Part shown: positions 34,133 through 43,104 of the stretch, piece by piece
Layout: every line of letters starts with the position of its first letter
How positions within the stretch are numbered: the stretch's first letter is position 1
NCBI RefSeq assembly: GCF_000414115.1
Contig: NZ_AOPZ01000067.1
Location: forward strand, 62,001-126,000
Source of the DNA: Streptomyces aurantiacus JA 4570
GTDB taxonomy: Bacteria; Actinomycetota; Actinomycetes; Streptomycetales; Streptomycetaceae
Length of the DNA stretch: 64,000 bases
Direction of reading: 5' to 3'
Program-made: the position numbers and the translations under genes
The notes under the pieces: generated by a model
Database searches by the model: none
What the model saw: only the letters and a program-made list of their open reading frames with translations
Told to the model about the DNA's origin: nothing

Positions 34133-35104
34133 ATGCGCGGGTCAACGGTGCTGCCCGGTACGAGTCCGGGGAACGGGAGCGACCCGGGTGCGGGAGGGCT
34201 GCCGGTCCACCGGCTCGAGGTGCCGATGCCCAACGCGCTGCCCTTCGCGATCGGCACCTTCGACACCATCGGCCCGATGTCCCGGGCCTCCTTCCCGCAC
34301 CGGCACACGTTCCACGAGATCGTGTACGTCACCGGGGGCACCGGCAGCCATGTCGTCGACCTGACCAGCTTCACGCTGCGGCCGCCCCACCTGTGCTTCA
34401 TCGCACCCGGACAGGTGCACTACTGGGACGGCGTCCGCGGCCTGGAAGGCCGCGTCGTGGTGTTCACCGACGACTTCCTGCTGGAGCGCCCCGCCGACCG
34501 CGCCCTGCTGCGCCGGCTCGGCCGCCGCTCCTGGCTGGAGCTGCCGGAGCGGGACGCGGACTGGGCGGCGCGGCTCGTCGCCGAGATGGACCACGAGTAC
34601 CGGCTGGGCGCCGAGGGCTTCGGCGGCGTCCTGCGGGCGCTGCTGCACATCCTCGTGGTGCGTGCCGCGCGGCTGCCCGCTCCCGACCGGATCCACCAGC
34701 AACCCGCCCAGGCCCACGTCCCCACCCGCACCCCGCCGGTCGCGACCCGGTTCGTCGCCCTCGTGAACGCGCCGCACGCGCTGCCCTGGTCGGTGCGCGA
34801 GTGCGCCGGACACCTCGGCGTCTCGGTGAGCCACCTCAACGAGGCGGTGAAGGCCGCCATGGGCCGCACCCCCGGCGAACTCCTCCGTCAGGCCCGCGTC
34901 CACGAGGCCAAACGCCTGCTCGCCTGCACCGAGTTGACGGTACGCCAGGTCGCGGACCGGGTCGGGTTCGGCGACCCCGCGTACTTCTGCCGCTTCTTCC
35001 GCCGCGAGACCGGCGCCACGCCCGGCGACTTCCGCCGCGGCGATGGCGATATTCACCACGACCACCGCATTGCGTCCATCGCCCCGCCCGGACCCTCCGC
35101 ATAG
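34133..35104 (+). CDS. AraC-family transcriptional regulator
   Basis: A 323-residue regulator. A cupin-like N-terminal domain (FPHRHTFHEIVYVTGGTG, IAPGQVHYWDG) is followed by the double AraC HTH (HLGVSVSHLNEAVKAAMGRT and VADRVGFGDPAYFCRFFRRE). ATG 34133 follows GGGGAGCG. The dioxygenase gene begins 38 nt after its stop, so it probably controls or is co-transcribed with that enzyme, perhaps sensing an aromatic compound. Confidence 0.92.
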   Translation: MRGSTVLPGTSPGNGSDPGAGGLPVHRLEVPMPNALPFAIGTFDTIGPMSRASFPHRHTFHEIVYVTGGTGSHVVDLTSFTLRPPHLCFIAPGQVHYWDGVRGLEGRVVVFTDDFLLERPADRALLRRLGRRSWLELPERDADWAARLVAEMDHEYRLGAEGFGGVLRALLHILVVRAARLPAPDRIHQQPAQAHVPTRTPPVATRFVALVNAPHALPWSVRECAGHLGVSVSHLNEAVKAAMGRTPGELLRQARVHEAKRLLACTELTVRQVADRVGFGDPAYFCRFFRRETGATPGDFRRGDGDIHHDHRIASIAPPGPSA

Positions 35105-35142
35105 CTTCTTAGCCGATCCCCACCCCCCACCCAGGAGGAGCG

Positions 35143-36066
35143 ATGGACGGCGAGACGCGCGCCAACGGCCACGGCATGAGCGAACAGCCTCCCGGCCCGC
35201 CGGCCGGTGAGCCCCTCGACCCCGGCGCACCCGCGGCCGACCCCGGCGCATCCGCACCGGCCGCGGAGCACAAGGGCCCGAGCCGCAAGACGGTGCTCCG
35301 CGCCGCCCTGGCCGCGGGCGTCGCCGTGCCGGTGGCGATGATGGGCGTACCGGCCCTGGCCCGCACCAGCGCGGGCAGCGGCAAGCCCCTGGAAGTCACC
35401 CCGTCCTGCGACGACGGCGACGACCCCACACCACCGCAGACGGAAGGCCCCTACTTCAAACCGAACTCCCCGCGACGCACCTCGCTCCTGGAACCCGGCA
35501 CCCAGGGCACACGGCTCACCGTCACCGGCTATGTCTTCGGCCTGGCCTGCCTGCCGCTGTCCCAGGTGCTCCTCGACTTCTGGCAGGCCGACGCCCGCGG
35601 CGCCTACGACAACGTCGGCTTCCGGCTGCGCGGACACCAATTCACCGACGCCCGCGGCGCGTTCACCCTCACCACGGTCTTCCCGGGCCTCTACCCCGGC
35701 CGCACCCGTCACCTGCACGTCAAGCTGCAGGCGCCCGGACGCCCGGTCCTCACGACCCAGCTGTACTTCCCCGGCGAGCCCCGCAACAACACCGACCCGA
35801 TCTTCGACGCCCGGCTGCTCATGAAGGTACGGGACGTCGGCAACACGAAGCAGGCCGAGTTCGACTTCGTCCTGAACGTGCCCCAGTCGCCCTCGCCCAC
35901 CGACCCTCCGACCCAGCCCCCGGCCGGCACGTGGGCCGCGGGAGCCGACTACCGCGCCGGCGACCGCATCACCCACGACGGCCGCGGCTATGTCTGCCTC
36001 CAGGCCCACACGGCCCAGCGCGGCTGGGAGCCGCCGTCGGCGCCGTCGCTGTGGCGCGCCCTGTGA
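35143..36066 (+). CDS. Secreted intradiol dioxygenase with C-terminal CBM5/12 module
   Basis: A 307-residue exported enzyme that would ring-open catechols. A long N-terminal region precedes a signal sequence with an RK pair (SRKTVLRAALAAGVAVPVAM). The dioxygenase domain has likely Fe(III) ligands Tyr155, Tyr184, His190 and His192 (GLYPGRTRHLH). A short Pro/Thr linker (about 248-262) leads to a 45-residue chitin/cellulose-binding-like module (GTWAAGADYRAGDRI…LWRAL). The same architecture is known from a lignin-binding enzyme of Streptomyces sp. SirexAA-E. GGAGGAG precedes the ATG. AraC lies upstream. Confidence 0.93.
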   Translation: MDGETRANGHGMSEQPPGPPAGEPLDPGAPAADPGASAPAAEHKGPSRKTVLRAALAAGVAVPVAMMGVPALARTSAGSGKPLEVTPSCDDGDDPTPPQTEGPYFKPNSPRRTSLLEPGTQGTRLTVTGYVFGLACLPLSQVLLDFWQADARGAYDNVGFRLRGHQFTDARGAFTLTTVFPGLYPGRTRHLHVKLQAPGRPVLTTQLYFPGEPRNNTDPIFDARLLMKVRDVGNTKQAEFDFVLNVPQSPSPTDPPTQPPAGTWAAGADYRAGDRITHDGRGYVCLQAHTAQRGWEPPSAPSLWRAL

Positions 36067-36118
36067 GGCGGCGTCACCCCTGGTAGGGGTGTGCGGACGC
36101 GGTGGCCCGGCAGGAGCG

Positions 36119-36164
36119 GGTCACCGCGTCCGTCGCCGCGCGGTCACCGCGTCCGTCGACGCGC
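36119..36164. repeat. 23-bp tandem repeat (two copies plus a decayed third)
   Basis: Units at 36119-36141 and 36142-36164 differ at one base and begin GGTCACCGCGTCCGTCG. A degraded third copy follows to about 36183. They lie between the convergent dioxygenase and alpha/beta-hydrolase genes. Confidence 0.8.
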
Positions 36165-36187
36165 GAGTCACCGTGGCCGTCGGCCCC

Positions 36188-36976
36188 TCACGGATCCACC
36201 TGTGCGCACAGGTCCAGGATCAGCCGCGCCACCGTCCCGGGCTCCCGGAGCGTGGGGAAGTGGTCGCACCCGGCGAGCCGCACGAGCCGGCAGCCCGGGA
36301 CGCGGGCGGCCATCTCCTCGTTGCAGGCGATCACTTCGCGCTGGTCGAGGTCGCCGATGGCCAGGACGCACGGCACCGCGATCTCGCCGAGGCGGTCGAA
36401 GGTGGGCGGGTCCGCGACGTCCTGTCCGTACGTCGTGAACCACGCCGGGATCGCGGCCCGCAACTGCCGCGCGGCCTCGCCGTCGGGCGCGGGATCGGTC
36501 GCACCCCACAGGCGCAGCCCCAGCGCCACCAGGCCGTCCATGTCGCCCGCCTTGGCGAGCCGCTCGATCTCGGCGTTGACCTCGGGCGACTCCAGGCCGG
36601 TGGCGCCGGTGGCTCCGGGAGCGAAGAGGGCGAGACCGGCGACGCGCTCCGGCGCGGCCACGGCGAGGCTGAAGGCGGTGGCGCCGCCCATGCTGGACGC
36701 GGCGACGACGGCCCGGTCGATCCCGAAGTGGTCGAGGACCGCGAGCGCGTCGCGCAGTTGGGAGTAGCGCGTGGCGGGGCGGGGGGACCGCCCGAAGCCG
36801 CGGGCGTCGTAGCGGATGATCCGGCGCCGTCCCGAGACGGCGGGCACCACGTCGTCCCACACCCGGGAGTCGCCGACGCCGGGGTGCAGCAGCACCAGCG
36901 GCAGCCCCGGCCCTTCCGGGTCGCCCTCGTCGCGCGCCCACACCTCGCCGCCGTCGACCGGCACCATCGTCTCCAT
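36188..36976 (-). CDS. Alpha/beta-fold hydrolase
   Basis: A 262-residue alpha/beta hydrolase. The oxyanion strand is LVLLHPGVGDSRVWDD, the nucleophile elbow ASSMGG, the acid region LAIGDLDQREV and the catalytic His GCDHFPTLREP. The group includes lactonases and esterases such as 3-oxoadipate enol-lactonase; no specific activity can be assigned. ATG 36976 starts 37 nt after the stop of the LLM oxidoreductase, so the two are probably one operon. Confidence 0.9.
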   Translation of the reverse strand: METMVPVDGGEVWARDEGDPEGPGLPLVLLHPGVGDSRVWDDVVPAVSGRRRIIRYDARGFGRSPRPATRYSQLRDALAVLDHFGIDRAVVAASSMGGATAFSLAVAAPERVAGLALFAPGATGATGLESPEVNAEIERLAKAGDMDGLVALGLRLWGATDPAPDGEAARQLRAAIPAWFTTYGQDVADPPTFDRLGEIAVPCVLAIGDLDQREVIACNEEMAARVPGCRLVRLAGCDHFPTLREPGTVARLILDLCAQVDP

Positions 36977-37013
36977 GGCGGCATCACTACCCGGCGCGGG
37001 ACCGGAGAGAGGA

Positions 37014-38015
37014 TCACTCGGATACGTTGTCCGAAACCACCTTGTTGTCCGAAAACGTCTCTCGTACGAGTGCGAAGGAGCGGACGCGGGCAGCGATGTC
37101 GTAGACGGGGGTGACGAGCATGAGTTCGTCGGCGCCTGTGGACTCGGCGACGCGGCTCAGCGCGGCCGCCACAGTCTCGCGCGTGCCGCGGGCCTGTTCG
37201 CCGACGAAGGCCGCGAGCGCCGCCTCTTCCTGCTCGGTGAAGCGGTGGGCCGCCGCGGCCGCGGGCGTCGGGAACGCCGTCTCGCCGTGGCCGTTGAGCA
37301 GACCCGCCTTGATGACGTCCATGGGCCGGGCCAGCTCGGTGGCCCGCTCCTCGGTGTCCGCGCACACCGTCTCCACGCACACCAGGACGCGCGGGGCCTC
37401 GCACCAGCGGGACGGCCGGAAGCCCTTCCGGTAACGCTCCAGCGCCGCGACGGTGTTGGCGGGGCGGATGTGGTGGGCGAACGCGATGGGCAGCCCCAGC
37501 TCGGCGGCCAGCTCGGCGCCCGCGTCGCTGGACGCGAGCAGCCAGGGCTCGGGGAGTTCGCCGAGGGCGACATCCAGGAGGAAGTCGAGGGTCGCGGCGA
37601 CGTCGCGACGGTACTCGTCGTCGGTGGCCGGGTCGGCGCCGCGGCGCAGGGCGCGCGCCGTGGGTGCGTGGAAGGTGCCGGGGCCGCGGCCTATGCCGAG
37701 GTCGATACGGCCGGGGTGCAGGGCCGCGAGGGTGGCGAACTGTTCGGCGAGGGTGATCGGGGCGTGGTTCGGAGCGAGGACGCCGCCCGAGCCGAGCCTG
37801 ATGCCGGGTGTGCTCGCGGCGGTGTGCGCGGTGAGGAGCACCGGCGGGAAGGCGCCGATGGCGGGGGAGTGGTGGTGCTCGGCGAACCACAGCCGGTGGT
37901 AGCCGAGGCGGTCCAACTCCCGGGCCGCGGCGTGGCAGTTGGCCAGCGCGTCGGCGGGAGTGGTGCCGGCTTCGACGATGGACACCTCTAGGGCGGAGAG
38001 CGGCAGATCGATCAC
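37014..38015 (-). CDS. LLM-class flavin-dependent oxidoreductase
   Basis: A 333-residue luciferase-like monooxygenase. Features are PLSALEVSIVEAGTTPADAL, HRLWFAEHHHSPAIG, the glycine turn LGSGGVLAPNHAP and DLGIGRGPGT, all usual in the LLM group that uses FMNH2 or F420. GTG 38015 gives the family-like start VIDLPLSALEV; the ribosome-binding site is weak. It is upstream of the alpha/beta hydrolase in the same direction. A short repeated segment (SDNKVVSDNVS) ends the protein. Confidence 0.9.
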   Translation of the reverse strand: MIDLPLSALEVSIVEAGTTPADALANCHAAARELDRLGYHRLWFAEHHHSPAIGAFPPVLLTAHTAASTPGIRLGSGGVLAPNHAPITLAEQFATLAALHPGRIDLGIGRGPGTFHAPTARALRRGADPATDDEYRRDVAATLDFLLDVALGELPEPWLLASSDAGAELAAELGLPIAFAHHIRPANTVAALERYRKGFRPSRWCEAPRVLVCVETVCADTEERATELARPMDVIKAGLLNGHGETAFPTPAAAAAHRFTEQEEAALAAFVGEQARGTRETVAAALSRVAESTGADELMLVTPVYDIAARVRSFALVRETFSDNKVVSDNVSE

Positions 38016-38288
38016 CGGCCCAGGATAGGCGGGGCGCAGGCCGCCGCCCCGGGCGGCCTCACCCGGCGCAGCGCCCGCGCCCCCCATCCGCGCCCCGCCC
38101 CTGTCCACCCGCGCGCGGGCGGTCGAGGGCGCGCGTTCGCCGACGTTTTCCCGAGGCCGTTCCGCGGGTGCGCCGGTGCGCCCCACCGGGCCCGCCGAGG
38201 TATGGCCATTTCCCTTCCGCACGGCAAGGATGCCTAGCCCCCACAGCACCTCGCCGCACCACGGACGGACGGGAGGAAGCGCACCGCG

Positions 38289-39194
38289 ATGGGCACACAC
38301 GCAGCGCAGCGCAACCGCAGACCCACACTGTTCGCCGCCCTGGGCGCCACCCTGCTGGCCGCCCTGTTCGGCATCCCGCGCGCCGACGGAGCCCGGCACT
38401 CCGCCGACGCCTGCCGCACCGTCGGGCCCAGCATGCCGCGCGGCGACTGCGGCCCGTTCTGGCAGGTCCTCGCCGAGGACTTCGACGGCGACCGCGTCCC
38501 GCTGGGGTCGTTCAGCGACTGCGACCACCACACCGACACCTCCGCCGCGTACTGCGGCGGGCTCAGCGGCTCGTACCGCGACAACTGGTGGGCGTACCCG
38601 ACCGGTTGGCGCGACACCGCGAACGACCGCGCTCGCGGCGTCGTCGGGGTCTACCACCCGGAGGACACGGTGAGCGTCGGCCCTGCGGAGAACGGCGACG
38701 GCCGTCTGCGCATCCGCATGTGGCGGCCCGACGACGGCGGGCCCGTGCACGCCGCGGCGGTCGTACCACGTGCCGTGATGCAGATGAAGTACGGCAAGTA
38801 CAGCGCGCGCATCAAGGTCACCCGGCTCGCCCCCGGATACAAGTCGGCCTGGCTGCACTACGGCGGCGGCTGCGAGATGGACCATCCCGAGGGCGAGTGG
38901 ACGGGCTCCCTCAGCGCCTTCCACCACCCGTGCGGCGGGGGCCGGCAGGGCTCGTTCCACGGGGGCGACGACTGGACCGAGTGGCACACCGTGTCGACGG
39001 AGTGGACCCCGGGCCGGGTCCGCTTCTTCGTCGACGGCCGCCAGGTCGGGCACGACACCCGGAACGTGCCGGACCGCCCCCTGTCCTGGGTGCTCCAGAA
39101 CGAGAGCGCCCTGGAGGGTCCGACGGCTGAACCGGGGAGCAGCGCGCAGCTGGAGGTCACGTGGGTGACGGCGTACGCGTACGGCTGGAAGTGA
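38289..39194 (+). CDS. Secreted GH16-like glycoside hydrolase
   Basis: A 301-residue secreted protein with a signal peptide (RRPTLFAALGATLLAALFG, cleavage near ADG-A) and a concanavalin-like jelly-roll domain. The GH16 catalytic motif ExDxxE is present as E196-M-D198-H-P-E201 in GCEMDHPEGEW. GH16 enzymes cut beta-1,3/1,4-glucans and related galactans; the exact substrate is open. Several Cys (42, 54, 79, 89) may form disulfides. ATG 38289 follows GGAGGAAGC. It ends at a bidirectional hairpin. Confidence 0.85.
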   Translation: MGTHAAQRNRRPTLFAALGATLLAALFGIPRADGARHSADACRTVGPSMPRGDCGPFWQVLAEDFDGDRVPLGSFSDCDHHTDTSAAYCGGLSGSYRDNWWAYPTGWRDTANDRARGVVGVYHPEDTVSVGPAENGDGRLRIRMWRPDDGGPVHAAAVVPRAVMQMKYGKYSARIKVTRLAPGYKSAWLHYGGGCEMDHPEGEWTGSLSAFHHPCGGGRQGSFHGGDDWTEWHTVSTEWTPGRVRFFVDGRQVGHDTRNVPDRPLSWVLQNESALEGPTAEPGSSAQLEVTWVTAYAYGWK

Positions 39195-39219
39195 CCCCTC
39201 GGCGGGCGGCACATGCGGG

Positions 39220-39251
39220 GCGCCGCCCGGGCGGGGTCGCTCGGGCGGCGC
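39220..39251. terminator. Bidirectional terminator after GH16
   Basis: GCGCCGCCCG (39220-39229) and CGGGCGGCGC (39242-39251) form a perfect 10-bp stem with a 12-nt loop between convergent genes. Confidence 0.65.
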
Positions 39252-39284
39252 GTGGCGGTGCGGGTGGGGGCGCTGCTCTTCCGG

Positions 39285-39512
39285 TCAGTCCCAGGCGTAC
39301 CCGTCGCCGAAGTTCAGGGTGTGCTCCAGCACGTCCTCCATGGGGTCGTCGATCTGGCCGGTGTTGATGAGCCCGACGACCGGGGCGGTGTGGGAGCCGC
39401 TGTGGTGGGTCTCGTCGGCGTGTGCGACACCGCTCGACAGGGCGAACGGCGCGGCGAACACCGCTGCCACCAGCACCCCACGGGAGGTCTTCCGCATCCA
39501 ACTGCTCTTCAC
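39285..39512 (-). CDS. Small secreted protein
   Basis: A 75-residue precursor. The signal peptide (MRKTSRGVLVAAVFAAPFAL…AHA) leaves a mature chain of about 45 residues that is acidic and His-containing (DETHHSGSHT, INTGQIDDPMEDVLEH, FGDGYAWD). GTG 39512 is chosen because AAGGAG stands 6 nt upstream. I do not recognise a characterised family. It lacks Cys and the hydrophobic beta-strand pattern of chaplins, so it is not a chaplin. Confidence 0.75.
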   Translation of the reverse strand: MKSSWMRKTSRGVLVAAVFAAPFALSSGVAHADETHHSGSHTAPVVGLINTGQIDDPMEDVLEHTLNFGDGYAWD

Positions 39513-39894
39513 TGCCTGCTCCTTGATCCTTCTCCCTGCCGGGTCGTCCACCGCCTCGCGGGGGCCGGACCGTCACCCGGGAACACGGCCGATCCGGCCG
39601 CTTCGGGGTGCTCAACACCGCGCCGATCAAGAAGTTACCGACGATCATACGAACGTGTCTGTCCGACAAGCGGCCCGGCTGCCGTGGCGCGGCGATGACG
39701 GCCGGATGGCGCGAAGTTGCTGCTCCGTCCGTGGCCCGGGGGAGGGCGTGACGGAGCCACGGCGCGAGGGTGGGGGCGGACGCGTGGAGCTCGGGGGATC
39801 GGCGAGGGGACCGGGCGCGCGGCCGGGGGTGCGCGGGCGCATGGGTGCGGGAGCGGAACCCCGTCGTGGGGGCCGCTCCGCGCGACGCGGTCGT
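39513..39894. other. Intergenic region upstream of the small secreted protein
   Basis: This 382-base stretch has no supported gene. Long antisense frames here are shadows of GC bias. It includes the promoter of the secreted protein, not identifiable by eye. Confidence 0.45.
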
Positions 39895-40431
39895 TCAGTG
39901 GCCGTGCGGCATCAGCCGCCCGACCGCCTTCCAGGTGGCGAGGAGGCCGCGGCGTTCGACGGCCGGCGGGCCGGCCGGTGCGGGGATCTTCGGCGCGGGC
40001 TGGCGGAAGGCGACGGGTTCCCAGTCGCACGGCGGGGCGGGGCAATGGGCGAACGTGTCGCCCCGGCCCGCGCGGTCCGCCGCGGCGCGGTCGTCGTCGT
40101 GTGCCTTGAGGCCGACGCTGACGAGGGTGAGCAGGAGTGCGACATCGATGTCGCAGTCGAGGAGGACCGTGATCCAGGAGGCGCCGGGCCGAAGCCGGAT
40201 CGCCGAGCTGTGCGCGAGCTGCGGGCGCAGCCGGTCCACGGCCGCGCGGGTCAGGCACACGTCGGCCGCGCCGTCGGAGTGGAAGTGGACCAGCTCGTAC
40301 TCCATCGCTCCGGGCGCCGCCTCCGCGATTCCGAAGGAACGTCCGACAGCGCACCGTGGGGCGCCACTTACCAGGTTCGGCCACGACTCCAGCTCGGTCA
40401 TGGCGCGTTGTGCCGCGGTCATGGGGCCCAT
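39895..40431 (-). CDS. DUF5519 (luciferase-like domain) protein
   Basis: A 178-residue protein matching DUF5519 in outline: ELESWPNLVSGAP at the start, the ELVHFHSDGAADVCL strand-turn and the SWITVLLDCDIDVALLLTLVSVGLKAH segment. Family function is unknown despite the luciferase-domain label. ATG 40431 (MGPMTAAQRAMTELE) or 40422 is likely; the longer frame to 40509 lacks support. It is divergent from the PepSY membrane protein. Confidence 0.7.
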   Translation of the reverse strand: MGPMTAAQRAMTELESWPNLVSGAPRCAVGRSFGIAEAAPGAMEYELVHFHSDGAADVCLTRAAVDRLRPQLAHSSAIRLRPGASWITVLLDCDIDVALLLTLVSVGLKAHDDDRAAADRAGRGDTFAHCPAPPCDWEPVAFRQPAPKIPAPAGPPAVERRGLLATWKAVGRLMPHGH

Positions 40432-40516
40432 CGTTGCGCGGATTTCACCCTGCCAACCACCCCTGTTCACGCGTCGCTTGGTGACGGACGCGTTTCTCGG
40501 CCACTCCATCTCAGAT

Positions 40517-40543
40517 GAAGATCTAAGAGTCGGACGAAGATCT
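40517..40543. promoter_or_regulatory. Direct repeat GAAGATCT upstream of the PepSY gene
   Basis: GAAGATCT occurs at 40517-40524 and 40536-40543, 19 bp apart. It is AT-richer than its surroundings and lies in the 254-bp divergent region. It is a candidate metal- or stress-responsive operator. Confidence 0.4.
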
Positions 40544-40685
40544 GCGAGATCCTGCCGCGACGGCGACGTGACGCAGGTTACAGAGCCCGCCGGGAACCCT
40601 TCCCACCGCCCTCCCGACCCTTGGACCGGCCAGGTCGCCCGCCGACCGGGCCCGCACCACCGTCCGGCACCCAGGAGAGCACGTC

Positions 40686-42158
40686 ATGCCCGCCGCACCC
40701 ACCGCACCCGTCCCCGTCGACGGGCAGCAGACCCCGCAGCCGGGGCCCCCTCCACGGCGCTCCGCATGGGGCTCGCTCCGGCCGCTCGTGCTGCGGATGC
40801 ATTTCTACGCCGGCCTGCTCATCGCACCGTTCCTGCTGGTCGCCGCGGTGACCGGATTGCTGTACGCGGCTTCGTACTCGGCCGAGAAAGTGGTGTACGC
40901 CGACGAGCTGAAGGTTCCCGTCGGCGAGCGGGAGCTGCCCCTCGCCCGGCAGGTCGCCGCGGCCCGCGAGGCGCACCCGGAGGGCAAGGTGAGCGCGGTC
41001 CGTCCCTCGTCCGAGGACGGGGCGACCACGCGCGTCCTGCTCTCGGGAGTGCCCGGCGTGCACCCCGACCGCACCCTCGCCGTCTTCGTGAACCCGTACA
41101 CCGGTGACGTACGCGGTGATCTGGAGCAGTACGGATCCAGTGGCGCGCTGCCGCTGCGGACCTGGGTCGCCGGGCTGCACCGGGATCTGCACCTGGGCGA
41201 GACGGGCCGCCTGTACAGCGAGCTCGCCGCGAGCTGGCTGTGGGTGATCGCCGGTGGCGGCCTCGTCCTGTGGTTCGGGCGGCGCCGGGCGCGGCGCAAG
41301 GTGCGGGGCGCGAGCGGCCGCCGCCGGACCCTGTCTCTGCACGGCACGGTCGGGGTGTGGACGGCCGCGGGGCTGTTCTTCCTGTCGGCGACGGGCCTCA
41401 CCTGGTCCGCCTACGCGGGCCAGAGCATCGGCGACCTGCGCGAGGCGCTCGGCCAGACGACGCCGACGGTGTCGACGAGCCTGGCGGCCGCGGCGGAGTC
41501 CGGTACCCCGGCCGCCGGGGAGCACGCCGAACACGGCGGGGGCGCGGCCGGCGGCGGCGGGCGCGAGAGCGCGGCGGCGGACGTCGGCTTCGACACCGTG
41601 CTCGCGTCGGCTCGCGCCCGGGGGATCTCGGGGCCGGTGGAAGTGGTGCCGCCGGCCGACGCCTCGTCCGCGTACGTCGTCAAGGAGATCCAGCGCGGCT
41701 GGCCCGAGGGGCCGGACACCGCGGCCGTCGACCCGGCGACCGGCGAGGTCGTCGACGTACTCAAGTTCGAGGACTTTCCGGTGCTCGCCAAGCTGACGCG
41801 GTGGGGGATCGACGCGCACAGCGGCACCCTGTTCGGCCTGGCCAACCAGGTGGTGCTCGCGGGCATCGCGGTCGGTCTCATCCTGCTGATCGTGTGGGGC
41901 TACCGCATGTGGTGGCAGCGCGGGCGCGGCGCCGCGTTCGGGCGGCCGCTGCCGCGCGGCGCCTGGCAGCACGTGCCGGCGTACGTCCTGGTGCCGCTGA
42001 TGGCGGCGGTCGCGGTGCTCGGCTACTTCGTGCCGCTGCTCGGGATTCCGCTGGTGGCGTTCCTCGCCGTGGACATCGTGCTCGGCGAGATCGCCCATCG
42101 GCGCGGCGAGCGCGCCTACGGGCCCGCGGACAGCGGTGCGGCCGACCACCCGCGGTGA
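40686..42158 (+). CDS. PepSY-domain membrane protein (PepSY_TM family)
   Basis: A 490-residue membrane protein with four predicted membrane helices: near residue 40 (HFYAGLLIAPFLLVAAVTG), near 180 (ASWLWVIAGGGLVLW), near 220 (HGTVGVWTAAGLFFLSATG) and 390-440. Extracytoplasmic PepSY-like regions lie between. Conserved LHRDLHLG and KLHGTVG-like His are potential heme or metal ligands. The family is linked to iron or copper handling and ferric-siderophore reduction. It is followed by the convergent chitinase gene after 30 nt. Confidence 0.88.
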   Translation: MPAAPTAPVPVDGQQTPQPGPPPRRSAWGSLRPLVLRMHFYAGLLIAPFLLVAAVTGLLYAASYSAEKVVYADELKVPVGERELPLARQVAAAREAHPEGKVSAVRPSSEDGATTRVLLSGVPGVHPDRTLAVFVNPYTGDVRGDLEQYGSSGALPLRTWVAGLHRDLHLGETGRLYSELAASWLWVIAGGGLVLWFGRRRARRKVRGASGRRRTLSLHGTVGVWTAAGLFFLSATGLTWSAYAGQSIGDLREALGQTTPTVSTSLAAAAESGTPAAGEHAEHGGGAAGGGGRESAAADVGFDTVLASARARGISGPVEVVPPADASSAYVVKEIQRGWPEGPDTAAVDPATGEVVDVLKFEDFPVLAKLTRWGIDAHSGTLFGLANQVVLAGIAVGLILLIVWGYRMWWQRGRGAAFGRPLPRGAWQHVPAYVLVPLMAAVAVLGYFVPLLGIPLVAFLAVDIVLGEIAHRRGERAYGPADSGAADHPR

Positions 42159-42188
42159 TCACCGCGGACGGTCGACCGGCCGCGGCGG

Positions 42189-42944
42189 TCAGCAGCTCAG
42201 GTTGCCGCCGGGGTCCACGCCGAGGACCTGGCTGAACTGCTTGTACTTGTCGATGCGGCTCTGCACCTGGCCCGGGTTGCCGCCGTTGCACTCCAGGCTG
42301 CCGTTGATGGCGCGGATGGTCTCGCCGAAGCCGGCGCCGTTGACCATGGCGTTGTGGGGCGTCATGGTGCCCGGGCCGTTCTGGGTGTTCCAGTACCAGA
42401 GGCCGGTCTTCCAGGCGACGGCCGCGTTGTTCTGCACCAGGTCGGGGTTGTGGAGCAGGTCGATGCCCAACGCGTCGCCCGCGGCCTTGTAGTTGAAGTT
42501 CCAGCTCAGCTGGATCGGGCCGCGGCCGTAGTACTTGTCGTGGCCCGCCGGGCAGCCGTAGGGCTGGGTCCGGTCGCAGTAGTGCGGATAGTTCGCCTGG
42601 TTCTGTTCCACGATGTGGACCAGGCCGCCGGTCTCGTGGCTCACGTTGGCGAGGAAGGCCGCGGCCTCTTGCTTGCGCACGGTGTCGCTGCCGGTGTTCG
42701 TGAATCCGGGGTACGCGTCCAGCGCCGCCGTGAGGCCGCTGTACGTGTAGAACGGATTCCGGTTCGGGAACATCTGGTTGAACTGGGACTCGCTGACGAT
42801 GAACGCCGCGGCCGTCCTGGCTGTCGTCTCCGGCTTCTCCGGCAGGGACTTGGCGGTCTTGTCGGCCGACGCCGGGGAGGCGAACGTCAGTAGTGCGGCG
42901 GCGGACGCGGTGGCGGTCAGTAGTCCGAGTATGCGTGATCGCAT
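42189..42944 (-). CDS. Secreted GH19 chitinase, catalytic domain only
   Basis: A 251-residue chitinase with a signal peptide (MRSRILGLLTATASAAALL…ASA). The GH19 catalytic residues are likely Glu104 (SHETGG) and Glu113 (IVEQNQ), with YYGRGPIQLSWNFNY and a C-terminal Cys. There is no carbohydrate-binding module, as in the ChiG-type enzymes of S. coelicolor. It hydrolyses chitin with inversion and can be antifungal. A DasR-like site lies 147 nt upstream, matching known control of Streptomyces chitinases by N-acetylglucosamine. Confidence 0.95.
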   Translation of the reverse strand: MRSRILGLLTATASAAALLTFASPASADKTAKSLPEKPETTARTAAAFIVSESQFNQMFPNRNPFYTYSGLTAALDAYPGFTNTGSDTVRKQEAAAFLANVSHETGGLVHIVEQNQANYPHYCDRTQPYGCPAGHDKYYGRGPIQLSWNFNYKAAGDALGIDLLHNPDLVQNNAAVAWKTGLWYWNTQNGPGTMTPHNAMVNGAGFGETIRAINGSLECNGGNPGQVQSRIDKYKQFSQVLGVDPGGNLSC

Positions 42945-43090
42945 GGCTCACTCCATGGGGGGACGCCGGAGACCGGCGGCGTGAAGGCGCGGTGGTGGGG
43001 GTCGGCCCGCGTGCCGGAGCGCGGGCCGTCGAGGGCCGGACGGTGGGTGTGGGCACACAGGTGCCCGCCGGCCAACGGGATTCCGCTTCG

Positions 43091-43104
43091 TTGGACTAGA
43101 CCAT
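43091..43104 (-). promoter_or_regulatory. DasR-responsive element (dre)-like palindrome
   Basis: On the minus strand ATGGTCTAGTCCAA closely matches the Streptomyces DasR consensus around TGGTCTAGACCA, with one change in the right arm. It is 147 nt upstream of the GH19 start. Confidence 0.75.

Noticed and set aside
39285..39512. Short chaplin
   Set aside because: It lacks the hydrophobic chaplin repeat and its Cys pair; the mature peptide is acidic and His-rich.
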